From Trichinella spiralis (lineage: Eukaryota > Nematoda > Enoplea > Trichinellida > Trichinellidae): a DNA stretch of 64,000 nt. The position numbers were made by a program, and so were the translations under genes. Below are positions 24,007 through 34,318 of the stretch, piece after piece; the first letter of the stretch is position 1; each line of letters starts with the position of its first letter. Below the pieces are notes generated by a model. The model made no database searches. It saw nothing but the letters and a program-made list of their open reading frames with translations, and was not told where the DNA came from. Where the stretch lies: the NCBI GenBank assembly GCA_000181795.3, contig CM012954.1:3900280-3964279 (forward strand), in the 5' to 3' direction.

Positions 24007-24534
24007 TCATTTTTCCTTTTTTTGAATTCGTCTACGTTTCAATTTTCTTGAGTTGGATATCCTTTTTCGCTTTCGTGGATGCATCCACACTGGAAACTGG
24101 CCATTTCGATTTGACGTTCTTCTGCCAGAATTTGTTTCATTCAAATTCAACACTTCACAATCTGAAACAAACCAACAATCTATGCAAATTAATGAATAGA
24201 AAAGAGAAACTTTTTCGCCCACTTTACCCATTTTTTCATCATCAATCGTCTTTACATCATCAGCACATTCAGTCAGCTTAACATCATCTGAAATTGATCA
24301 TATATTAAAATGTTTGCTCGACGTTGTTTTTCCTTTTTATAGAAAAATCAGACAAGCCTGATGTTATAACACATTTATCAAACAACACTTACTACTTTTG
24401 TCGTCCGCTTTCAAAAAATTGGAATTTAAACGACATACAACAGATTTCAATTTTTCAAGTTCTTTGATTCGATACCTTTCACGTTTGATGTTTCTCATTT
24501 TGCGACGCCATTTGCTACGAAGACTTTTTGCCAT
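24007..24534 (-). CDS. llph: LLP homologue (LAPS18-like nucleolar protein)
   Basis: Three exons (24393-24534, 24228-24287, 24007-24161) give 118 residues. The N-terminus MAKSLRSKWRRKMRNIKRER nearly repeats the family signature MAKSLRSKWKRKMRAEKRKK, and the C-terminus has NGQFPVWMHPRKRKRIS (family HGQYPIWMNQRQRKRLK) followed by a Lys/Arg-rich tail. The family is small, basic and nucleolar, linked to large-subunit ribosome biogenesis. The acidic middle is shorter than in vertebrates. All three key blocks are intact. Confidence 0.92.
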
Positions 24535-24851
24535 GTAATCTAAAATAAAAATGAAACTCACTTGAAAATAAATGCACAAATTTGAAAAAGCGTCCACGTA
24601 ATCATTTTAAATTTAAATTCAACAAAAATTCAATAATAAACTGGCAGAGACTAAGTGCCCACACCCCAGCCCGCAGTTGAAAAAAATCGCGTGTGCTCAG
24701 TAATCAGATGAATAAAATAAACATAAACTGTTTATTGAAATTTATTTCTTTACTTTTGAAACACTTGTTGTGCAAAATTTCAAACTAAAAATGATGCTTG
24801 AAACTAACACTATGGATTTTGGTCACCAAAAACTCCTACAGATTGTTCTTC

Positions 24852-25559
24852 TCAAAATCGAAAAGTATAAAATTCTGGAATTAATGCTTGCAACAGTCGA
24901 TGAATGATTGTAGCAGTCAGACCCCAAATCCGATGACGACGCTCGTTGACGTAATAAACGGGTCGTACATAACCTGGTCCAGTACAAAATCTTGTATAAG
25001 ATTGATTTCTTGAATTGCAAAGTTCTGATATGGGAACAACCAGAAGACTTTCCACCTCGTCTTCGTTTATGCACAACTCATGAACGTTGACGTTAGAGCT
25101 AACTGTGCAAATAATCGGTGCTACAAGCCCGTCAGAAATAACTGTCCTTTGAAAATTCATCGCAAACCACGTTTCTACGTCTTCTTTAGACAGGCCAATC
25201 TCTTCGTACGCTTCCCTCAATGCAGCGTCAATTATTGATGCATCACTGGATTCAACTCTTCCTCCAGGAAAACTGATTTGTCCACGATGAATGCTCATTC
25301 GACTAGAGCGTACAGTAACCAGTATAGAGGGTACATTGTCGACAACAGCAAGTGGAACTAAAACCGCCCATCGAACCTTTTCACTCACATTACGAACAGA
25401 AGAAATTGAAGCTAACCGCTCCATGCATCGCTGTCTATTCACAGGTCCGAATATGTCAGCGGGTAAATTTAAAAGCCTTTTTGATGTTTCAAATAGGCCA
25501 ATTCTAGCAAAATTTAAATATCTTCGCAAAACTGGGCTTTTTTTACTCATCACAAACAT
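24852..25559 (-). CDS. Nudix hydrolase, CoA diphosphatase type (NUDT8/NUDT7-like)
   Basis: An uninterrupted 235-residue frame from ATG at 25559 (MFVMSKKSPVLRRY). It carries the CoA-pyrophosphatase signature before the Nudix helix (ILVTVRSSRMSIHRGQISFP) and the Nudix core GGRVESSDAS...ALREAYEEIGL with the metal-binding REXXEE. The family cleaves CoA and acyl-CoA to phosphopantetheine and 3',5'-ADP. The short basic N-terminus fits a mitochondrial location (NUDT8) and there is no C-terminal peroxisomal SKL, but targeting is inferred. The frame stays open a few codons upstream of the ATG. The 318-bp gap to the LLP homologue allows a shared transcript. Confidence 0.88.
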   Translation of the reverse strand: MFVMSKKSPVLRRYLNFARIGLFETSKRLLNLPADIFGPVNRQRCMERLASISSVRNVSEKVRWAVLVPLAVVDNVPSILVTVRSSRMSIHRGQISFPGGRVESSDASIIDAALREAYEEIGLSKEDVETWFAMNFQRTVISDGLVAPIICTVSSNVNVHELCINEDEVESLLVVPISELCNSRNQSYTRFCTGPGYVRPVYYVNERRHRIWGLTATIIHRLLQALIPEFYTFRF

Positions 25560-26056
25560 ATCAGACTTTACAAAAAATAAATCGTGCAACAATTTCCTAC
25601 AGTAAATGGAGATAATAAAGTTTAATTAAAATGCATCGTCAAACAAAAACATGTTGGTAAACGTTTAAAAATAAACGAATTATTGCAGAATTGGAATTAT
25701 TTTAAAAGTGAAAAATAATACATTAAAAATATCTAAAATCAAACGATCTATTAACAATAAATTTGCATAAATGAAAATCATTAACATAAAAATTATCAAA
25801 AAATAAATGTCTAAAGCAATAATTAAATAAAAATTAATTAATTAATTAATTAATTTAAAACATTTTTTATTGAAATAACTTATTATCAGATGCTTTTCAT
25901 AGTTTTTATTTTTAAATAACTAATAAAAAACTGTGTTTTGTAAGTAAAGATACACAGGTTTTTTTGCAATTACGGTTACTGTATTTGTTTGAAATCAGTT
26001 GACCGGTGGTTGTCCTGGTGAAAGGTTGTCGTTTTGTTGAAGATATCTCTACGAAA
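25560..26056. other. Divergent promoter region
   Basis: About 500 bp between the Nudix gene (-) and the coiled-coil gene (+). It is extremely AT-rich and includes a (TTAA)n run at about 25836-25857. No coding signal. Confidence 0.5.
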
Positions 26057-27652
26057 ATGCCCAAGACGAAAAAGGGTGTCGAAAGAAGCAATGTAAGTTT
26101 TGTTTTTTTGTATAATTTACTTAAGATGGCTTTGTTGTTGACAATTCTTTGTCTGAGCCGTCGGATTTTTTATTTCCACGTTTACAATGATTTTCGCATA
26201 GTTCGCTTGTATGTTATTGAAAATAAAAATTCTTCTAATCTGCGTTTGTATAATTTTATTATTTACAGTAGTAAACATTTGAGATTTTTATTATTTTCAA
26301 AAACAATAAATTACTCCAATGTAACGCCCTGCCTAATCAGAAAGCGATGGAAGCTATTTGTCTCGAGCGGTGCTACATCCGACGGCTATAATATTATGAA
26401 AATAATGGTTTTGTTTTGAAGTTTTTAGTCAAAATTTTATTAATTGAAAATATTTTCTGAATTACAGTAGCAATATATCTGTTCTTGCGACTTATTGAAC
26501 CATCCACCCATTGATGTAGATGAATGCTGATGCTTTTTTCAAATTATTGTCCATTTGAATTGTAAAATATGAAACTGTTTAGGAAAGCGAAAATTCCACC
26601 AAAAGAGATGAAACACCGTCACCCGAAGGAAAATCAAATGCGATTAAAGAAATTAGCCTTGAAACTTTTTCGCGTGAAAAGTATTGCTATGAAATGAAAA
26701 GGTATATTTTTTTGCAAAAGTATGTTAATTTTAATGAATTTTGGGGATGATTTTCTTATTTGTTCAGATGTCGATTGCTTTTGGAAAGATTGCGAAATGA
26801 AAATGCCAAATTGCAGGCAGAATTGAAATCACGACTAACAGCCAAGCCGCAAGAGAATTTCATCGTCGTCAAGGTTTGTTGTTGTTGTTGTTTATTAAAT
26901 TTGAAAAATTGAAATTAAAAAAAATGTAATCATAAATTGCTTTTTGAATATTGTTTCAGTCAGAAATTGAAAAGAACAGTAACGTTGACAAGGATAAAAT
27001 TTCTGCGGATTGTCCGCAGACACTGCAAATGACGAAAGTGATGTTTAATTTTGAGAGAAAAAATATTTAAATTTTATTTTTGAATATTCTTTCAGTTGGA
27101 AAAAGAAAGTGCAGTTGAAGAAAGTGACAATACTACAGAATTGGTGAAGGCATTGGAAGTGATTGAAAATACTTTTCAGCTTGCCAAATGTTGTTTTAGA
27201 AATTTTTGTTTTTAGCGAGCGATACTTTCTTTGATATTTGAAAAACACGAATACATTGTCAGAACGCACCGAGCCGAGTGCTTGAAGCGTATGAGCATTG
27301 TGGATGAACTGAAAAAGCGGTAATTATTTTTATTATCATCAAGCAGTTATTCTCTTTTAATGTTATTCTTTTTTTTAAATATTACTTTATAATTGTTCGT
27401 GATTGTAGAATATTTGATGAAAATTTAAAGAACGAGATTATTCGGCGAGAAGAGCAATTGCAGAAAGCAGTCATTTATTATGAATATGTAACTTCTTTCA
27501 TAGACGTAAGTAATGTATGCATAAATAAAAATCCCGTAATAATAATAATAATATATGTTTAGAATAATGACAAAAGTTTTTCTTCGTTGTTCACATTGCA
27601 GTTGTTATCTGATAAAGCAAGCCGAATTCCTAAATTGGATGACTTATTTTAA
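26057..27652 (+). CDS. Small coiled-coil protein, unknown function
   Basis: I do not recognise this family. Eight exons (26057-26092, 26583-26701, 26768-26873, 26960-27037, 27096-27158, 27216-27319, 27409-27505, 27602-27652) join to 217 residues with clean GT-AG junctions. The N-terminus is basic (MPKTKKGVERSN). A leucine heptad segment (CRLLLERLRNENAKLQAEL) and a second helical part (MSIVDELKKRIFDENLKNEI) predict coiled coils. The C-terminus is SRIPKLDDLF. There is no signal peptide or membrane segment. The second of these introns to end before a short exon (27159-27215) could be read through, as AAT follows in frame, but a stop is soon met. A centrosomal or kinetochore role would be a guess. 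Confidence 0.65.
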
Positions 27653-27925
27653 ATTACCATTAGTCGATTGAAATAAGTTCTTAGTTTTCAATAGTTTGAT
27701 TATTGTCGGTGGTGGCTTTTCTTTTGCAGAATTGAATTTTAATACCGATCAGAAATGCTTAACTTTTAAATGAAATCCAGTTTTACTTTGTTATTATTAT
27801 TATTTTTGTTTAAACAAGCGATCACTTTAAACAAGTGATAGTTTAAAATGGTTTTTGATTTTAGCAAGGGTGGGGGGTTTGGTTTGTTTTGATTAAACAG
27901 TTAAGCTTGAGAACCAAGTGAAGAG

Positions 27926-29585
27926 ATGTCGGCTCTTTTGAATCACTCTCCGGCTTATTATTCGCCTACATGCTCGGCAGTTAATCCAAATCTGATTAAT
28001 CTAGAGGAAAAAGCGAAGTTGCCAAAAGAGTACGTCGCCGCTCGACCACTGTTTAAATTACCATATTATTTTGGCCATGGAACAGTTGAACAGTTTCAGT
28101 CGCATTTAGAGCACGAATCATCATATTTGTTGTTCATCGATTATGGAGACAACAACCAGCTGAAATTGATGCTCTGCGATCATCTGAACAATATCTTCCA
28201 ATGGCCGATCATGCAAACCGACAGTGGGTATTTTTTCATCAAATCTACAGATATTGATAAGCAATTTTTGAACGTTGACAATTTGATGAATTATCATATT
28301 TTTCAAAATACCAAATTCGAGGTAAGTGAATAAAAAATTTATTTGCAAAATTTTACTGAATATTGTTATTATTTTTTGTTTCAAAATAGACATTTGACAA
28401 AAGTTTCGTTACTCTGGACAATGCTGTTTACAGAAAATCGAAAAATTTAATATTGGAAAATAGTTCGAATTATAAGGAGTGGGATTATTTTGTTGAGGAG
28501 AATCAAATCGAGCAAATGGACAATTTATTGTTGTACAATGGTGATTTTGTTCTTGCCGAAGAGAAGAAGAACAATGGGATAATTTTGAAATTGTTCTACA
28601 AATGGAACGACCACATCTATTCGATGGTATTCAACAGAGAATGCAAATATTTTTTGCCACGTCACCACAATGGTCCCGAAGAATGGGTGGATAATTTGGA
28701 TAAACTGTTGAAGTCGTTGTGCATGTGCAATTTTCGTTTCAACGGCGTGCAGCTCATTCATCCGGTGAATGTGAAAAAGCGACTGAACATGCACATGACG
28801 CCTCCGGTGAAGCACAATGATGACGACAGTGTGGAAATTCGAAAGCCGGATGTTCCACTGTTCGATTTGCCATATTATTTTGGAGAAATTCGAAAAGAAT
28901 ACGCTGAACAACGCTTGAAGATGTTTTCCGACTTTTTGCTCTACACAGACTTGCAAACCAAGAAGCTGATGGTAGGTGTTGTCGGTGAATTGAGACAAAA
29001 AGAACAAATTTGTCATTTGGAAATTTATCCAAATGAAAAGCATCACTTCTGCTTGGTAAACGATGATCAATATTTGCAATGTTCGACCGTCGAGAGTTTG
29101 ATTTCGCATTATTTTCACAATTACAAACAATTACAAGTAACTCGGCAATGTTTTGGAATTCTTTCATTATTATATTTTATTATTCGCAGGGAAATGGAAT
29201 TGATTTCGATTTCATCTACTTGCTGGTGCCCAAGTACAGGGACAATTATGATTTGCATATTCGAGCGTCGAATATCAACTTGAGCAATGATCGGTGCTAT
29301 TTTGGTACAGATTTCCCAATAGAAAGCGTGAGAAAAAAATTGAAAAACAATGGCGATTATTTGCTGCAGACAAAGAACAGTGCAGATTTGATTACAGTAC
29401 GTTGGGAAGGGAAAATTTTCGACATCAAACCACAGAAAGATACAATTGGTTATATACTTCCGAAGAACAAAAACGACCAACCAACAGAACGAGTGAAATC
29501 GTTGAACGAATTTGCCAAGTCAGCGGTATACTGTAAATTTGTTTTCCACAACATCATGCTGTACAAGGCAGTAATGTTAAAGTGA
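27926..29585 (+). CDS. Protein with four tandem divergent SH2-like domains
   Basis: Three exons (27926-28321, 28390-29136, 29190-29585) give 512 residues. Four repeats each follow the SH2 layout, opening with a YF or YYFG motif, then helix A, strand B and a C-terminal hydrophobic 'sL..L..hy' block: repeat 1 at about 44-132 (LPYYFGHGTVEQFQSHLE; LNVDNLMNYH), repeat 2 about 160-255 (YFVEENQIEQMDNLL), repeat 3 about 290-381 (LPYYFGEIRKEYAEQRL; STVESLISHYF), and repeat 4 about 412-500 (CYFGTDFPIESVRKKL). In all four the strand-B FLVRES motif is replaced (YLLFID, FVLAEE, FLLYTD, YLLQTK), so the phosphotyrosine-binding arginine is missing. No kinase or SH3 domain is joined. The SH2 call rests on pattern, not a search. 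Confidence 0.6.
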
Positions 29586-29769
29586 TTAACTTTGCTGAAA
29601 ACTTTACAATATTTGGAAAATATACATTTTTATACTGTTTGATAATTTTTATTTTTTATTTAAATTATATTTCTCCAAAGTTGAAAAGTTCACTTTCACA
29701 CACACATACAATTATGAATTGAAATAAATGCAATGTTTGTCAAAAGGAAAAACAATAAAATTCCCATTT

Positions 29770-30627
29770 TTATTGCGGAATAAGGCAAACTTTTCCGGTT
29801 AATGTTTGGCAGCATTTTCGACCGTAAGGGCAATCTCGATTTGTTCTGCAACTGTTGTGTATATTTCTGGGAATTCCGAAAAACGGTGGACATCTACCGT
29901 ATCCTGTAATGTTGAAAAAAAACAATTATTTTTTTTGTTTTTGTTTTTTGAATACTTTCAGTAAGAAATAGGAAAAATGAGAAAATCTACTGGAGAATAT
30001 TGCTAATTTTTTAAAATTTATATTCCACTCGAATAAAATTGACCCACGCTCACCATTGTTGTTCCAGTTGGGGTTGTGGTTCGGATATCCAGGGTTGCCA
30101 TTCCACGGTTTTCGACAGCACACTCCGTTGATGCAAATTTTGTTCCCTTGACAATAACCATAATTGCACCGGCCATAATGTCTCGAACCATCCGGGCACT
30201 TTTCTATAACAAGAAAAAAAGAGAAATACAATTCGATAATAATATTTGAAAATTTTTAATATGTCGAAACGTAAGTCAACAACTCACGCCAGCCTCCTCC
30301 GTTGTGTGGAGGGAAAAATGGAGGAAAATTTCCATTGCCACCGAAATTATTATTTTTACAACACCATCCATTGTAACAATACTGTGCAGTTGGGCATCGT
30401 CCACGAGGACACTGCTGAATTGGATATGTACGATCTGGGCACATGACTGTAAACAAACCAATAATATTATTTTTCAAAAAAAATAAACGCTTCAATTTTA
30501 CTGAAATATGACAAAATTCTAATGTATTTTTTTCTTTTAATTTTAGAAATGAATTGCTTTTCAACAACTTACAACTTTCACTTTGAACGTATAACAGGCA
30601 AAAAAAGATGAATATTGAAAAGAACAT
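29770..30627 (-). CDS. Secreted protein with two CC-type modules and a WAP-like domain
   Basis: Four exons (30573-30627, 30288-30446, 30054-30203, 29770-29903) give 165 residues. Exon 1 is a signal peptide (MFFSIFIFFCLLYVQS). Exons 2 and 3 each encode one module of the form CPD...C...C...C..G.CC (CPDRTYPIQQCPRGRC with YNGWCC; CPDGSRHYGRCNYGYC with INGVCC), followed by Gly/Asn/Pro-rich linkers. Exon 4 encodes a WAP-like domain (GRCPPFFGIPRN ... CRTNRDCPYGRKCC ... GKVC). It has six of the usual eight WAP cysteines; the two missing ones normally pair with each other. Likely secreted; protease inhibition or cuticle use is possible. One exon per domain suggests exon shuffling. Confidence 0.75.
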
Positions 30628-30682
30628 TATCGGTAAGATTGTATGCTTTTGGACTGCTTCGATTAAACATTTGCAAAAGTAT

Positions 30683-30694
30683 TTTATATAAATA
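30683..30694 (-). promoter_or_regulatory. TATA box upstream of the CC/WAP gene
   Basis: TTTATATAAAAT-like sequence on the minus strand, about 56-67 bp before the ATG at 30627, a normal position for a TATA element of a short 5' UTR. Confidence 0.45.
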
Positions 30695-32197
30695 GAGTCT
30701 CGAGGGTCTTGTAACGCCTACGCATCATGCGCATCATCAGTGCATGTGTATGTGTAATTTTATGAAAGACAAGGAATTGATCAAATTGGGTTAAAATCAC
30801 TACTTTTGTCAGATGTTATTGCCCGGTATGCTTGTGCATTCTGCCTACGTAGATTCTACAAGCATTGTCCCACTTGAAACTGGTACTTGAAGTGTTATTT
30901 AAAAGAAAGTATTTAAAAAAATACCACTTCGACAGCTTATAAATAATATACGTATACAAGGTTACGTGTGAATATAACTACAAATAAGTTACGTTGTTGA
31001 TCAGTTCACGTTATGATAAAACGACATGTTGGCGCATTTGATAAAATGCAATTCTTAATTAAAAGTGAAATTTTTCAATTATTTTCATATTGCATGCAAA
31101 TTTATCATTACTATGATGTGATCAACGTTTAAGTAATCGATTCAAACGTGTGTTCAGTAACATGTTACAGTAATATCAGCATGCATTTTCTTAACTTCCG
31201 TGAACCACGTGATTTTTTTCAGGCGTGTGGTGTGTTTTAAAATTTCTTGTTCATTATATTATCACATTAATGAAAAGGTATGTTCTCCATAATTGATGTT
31301 CATTTCTATATCTCTATACATGTATCAATTATGTGGGTGTATTCTTCAAGTGTGAAAACAAAGCAAAACTTCTTTTGATTAAATGAATCAGTGAATGATG
31401 TGCAGGTGTAAAATTTATTATCATTTATTGCACGACTAATTTGATAAGTTTGTTTCATAGAAACGTTTGTGACCCCAAAATAGGTTAAATTTTTTATCTC
31501 CACGACATGCATTTAGTGGAACATCCGCTTTTGAAACAAACAATTCTAGAAAACATAAATAACATAACAAAATTTAATAAAATTTCATTTTTCACTCAAC
31601 TTATTTATTTTAATCGATTGATGAACGGCATGATGATGAATGAAATGGCATGAAATCTTTAAATTTTCCAATCTTTCCATTGTTCATGGTTTATGTTATT
31701 GCTGATGTTTTTTGAAAATTATTCGATAACACGTTTATCAACTGTTCTGCGTGCAATAATAAGTATGCTTAATATTAAAATTATAATTTTACATATTTGC
31801 AGAAAAAAACTAGTTTATATTTACATACAAGTGTGTGTATTGTGGTTTCCCTATTTTGTAATTCGCCAGATTGTTCCATTTTATATTGAACAAAAAATAA
31901 TAATAAATGAAAATTTCAAATGACATCTAGTTGACATGTTTTATTTGAAATAAAAATATTTCTCTGTTATTATTTGAGTATAAATTTGATGTGAAATGAA
32001 AGCAATAAATAATTTTTTTTTAATTATAATTTAAATTTAAACATTTATCAGGAAGAAACCAACGGAAAAGACTATAATTTGTTATTGCACTTATAATCTC
32101 GCATATGTGCAATTTATGAAATTGAACTAATTGTTGACTGTCGAGAGAAATCTGTTGATTGGAATTTGAATTTTTTCTGTTTTCATCATTTCAGAAT
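30695..32197. other. Intergenic between two CC-module genes
   Basis: AT-rich, no supported gene. A 76-codon frame at 31693 and a 68-codon frame at 31306 (minus) have no splice or family support. Confidence 0.5.
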
Positions 32198-32808
32198 TCA
32201 ATTGCCAGTTTCTTCTTGAACTGTTTCGCTCTGTTTTTCATCAATAACACCGTCAACAACATTCAATTGATCCTCATTAACTGCTTCGTCCAATTGTTCC
32301 TGCTTTTCTTTAATTTCTTCAATTAAATTCTCTAAAACGGTTCCTTTGTCATCTTCGGGATTTTCTTTGGCTTCATCGATGATTTCTCCAACATTATCAG
32401 CTACACTGTTCAGTGTTTCGACAACTGGTCGTGGAAATGCAATATACAATCCATACTGCTTTTCTAGCCATTCAGTGTTAGATATGAAAGGGTCGAACAC
32501 GTCAAATCTTCCATACGGATAAGCTCCAATTCCATTGGCACTTTTTTTTGAGCAACACCAGCCATTGTAACAATAATATGGATCATTGCACGATTCCTCT
32601 GCACAACGCTCGGCTGTCAAAGATAGATCAGGGCAGACAACTGTAAAATAATTGAAAAATTATCAACACAAAAATATATATGCAAAAAAATTAGTGAATA
32701 GTAATTTGAAAATATTTTCATTTGTTTTCATCATCGCTTACATGCACTGATTAGATCAAACGGCGGATGAAAGAAAACCAATACAACTGCAGTAAGAAGA
32801 AGATGCAT
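32198..32808 (-). CDS. Secreted protein with one CC-type module and acidic tail
   Basis: Two exons (32742-32808, 32198-32640) give 169 residues. Exon 1 is a signal peptide (MHLLLTAVVLVFFHPPFDLIS) and ends in phase 1 exactly like the paralogues. Exon 2 starts with one module (FVCPDLSLTAERCAEESC ... YCYNGWCC) and continues with an acidic, helix-prone tail (EIIDEAKENPEDDKG; LIEEIKEKQEQLDEAV). It is a paralogue of the genes at 29770 and 39279 but has lost or never had the second module. Function unknown, probably extracellular. Confidence 0.72.
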
Positions 32809-34318
32809 GGTCGTCAAATTGAGATTAAACTGACACGCTTTTTCGAAAATGAACATGCATTGCCAACAGTTTAAATTTATTTGTATGTAAAACTGGATTT
32901 GAAAATAAAAACTTGATTTTAATTCAATTTTTATTTTTTTATCAATAATTTGTTAATACAATGAACATTATCTAGTTTTATTATATGCGGAAAACGTGAT
33001 ATTATTTATGAATAAACATATGTGGAATTCTTATGCTCGATAGTCGTTTCGCCTTTATACACTTTGATAACTGTAATTCGGTCTGATTATTGATGTTTTA
33101 TTTTCACTTAATATAAAAGCTTATCTATTTAAATTTTCCATAATTATACACAATTAACGTTTTATATTTCATTTTCATAATAAAATATCATCTGTAAATG
33201 TTAAGTTTTCTTAAAATTTACTCATAAAAACTGGCGCTCATGAAATAATTCCTGCATTTCTACAACGCGCCGACTGCAACGGTAATGTGCGCTAATGAAA
33301 ATCAATTGTTGTTGTTTGCTCGTGTTTTAAAAAACTTTGATTTAACTTTAATTTTTATAATGTGATAATTTAAAATTATGCAAATATATTTATTGATTTT
33401 ATTTTTCAAACAAAAATTAAAAGAGAGGGAAAATCGTATGATACACTGCAAAGAAAATTTGCAACTGGATGCGTTTTATTTTCTGTTTTCTCAATAATCA
33501 TATTTCATTTTTTATCGCAATTAACATTTTTTATCACTCATTAGTAGAGGAAATTTTTAAAGCAAGAATTGAAATTTTTTTTGACAATCTATTTTGTAAA
33601 AACGATATAATAATAATTTCATCACAACTGCAACAAAACAGGTTATGATTGATGATTTTGTCACTTTCAACCGCAACGTAATTTGCAACAAAACCTGCAT
33701 CCGAACAGAGAGAATTTATATTTCATAACACTAATATTACAATATTTACAATTCTCATATTAATTTGCATTTTATTATCAAATTGAAGAGAAAAACAAAT
33801 ATATACATGAAACTTTAATATCAGATATATAATTGCAAGTAGTGAAACTGGGATTTGTACTGCAATACATACAAACACACACACACACACACAGATACAA
33901 ACGACAATGAAGCATACATGCGGTTGAGAACTTTCAAATGCTTATTTATAACGTTCCACTATTCAAATTTATTCAAATATAAATTTATATTCTTGCACAG
34001 TCCGTTTTGAAGTAATTGTAATGTAATTTTCACTTCATGTTGGCTATTTTAATGTAGCATGCATGTGTTTTTTTTAATTTCAATCCTTACATTACAATAT
34101 TTAATAAATTATGGAATAAATTAATTATAGATCAAATTTTTGTTTCCATAAAATAAAAAGATTTATTTTCAAGATTTTTACCGTATCAATCAGTTTATCC
34201 TTCTTATTTTTTTTCATTACGGTATTTGATTCTTCGGATGTATAGTTTTGTTTTATAGGGGTAGTTTCTAGAACATCTTGAACAATTCTCATCATTTGTG
34301 GGCTTTTTTGTCCCCAAC
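32809..34318. other. Divergent promoter region with (CA)n tract
   Basis: About 1.5 kb of AT-rich DNA between the CC-module gene (-) and the kinectin-like gene (+). A short (CA)n run lies at about 33877-33892. No exon seen. Confidence 0.5.

Noticed and set aside
28525-29130. 201-codon minus-strand frame opposite the SH2-like gene
   Set aside because: Antisense shadow; the plus-strand model has four related repeats and clean splicing.
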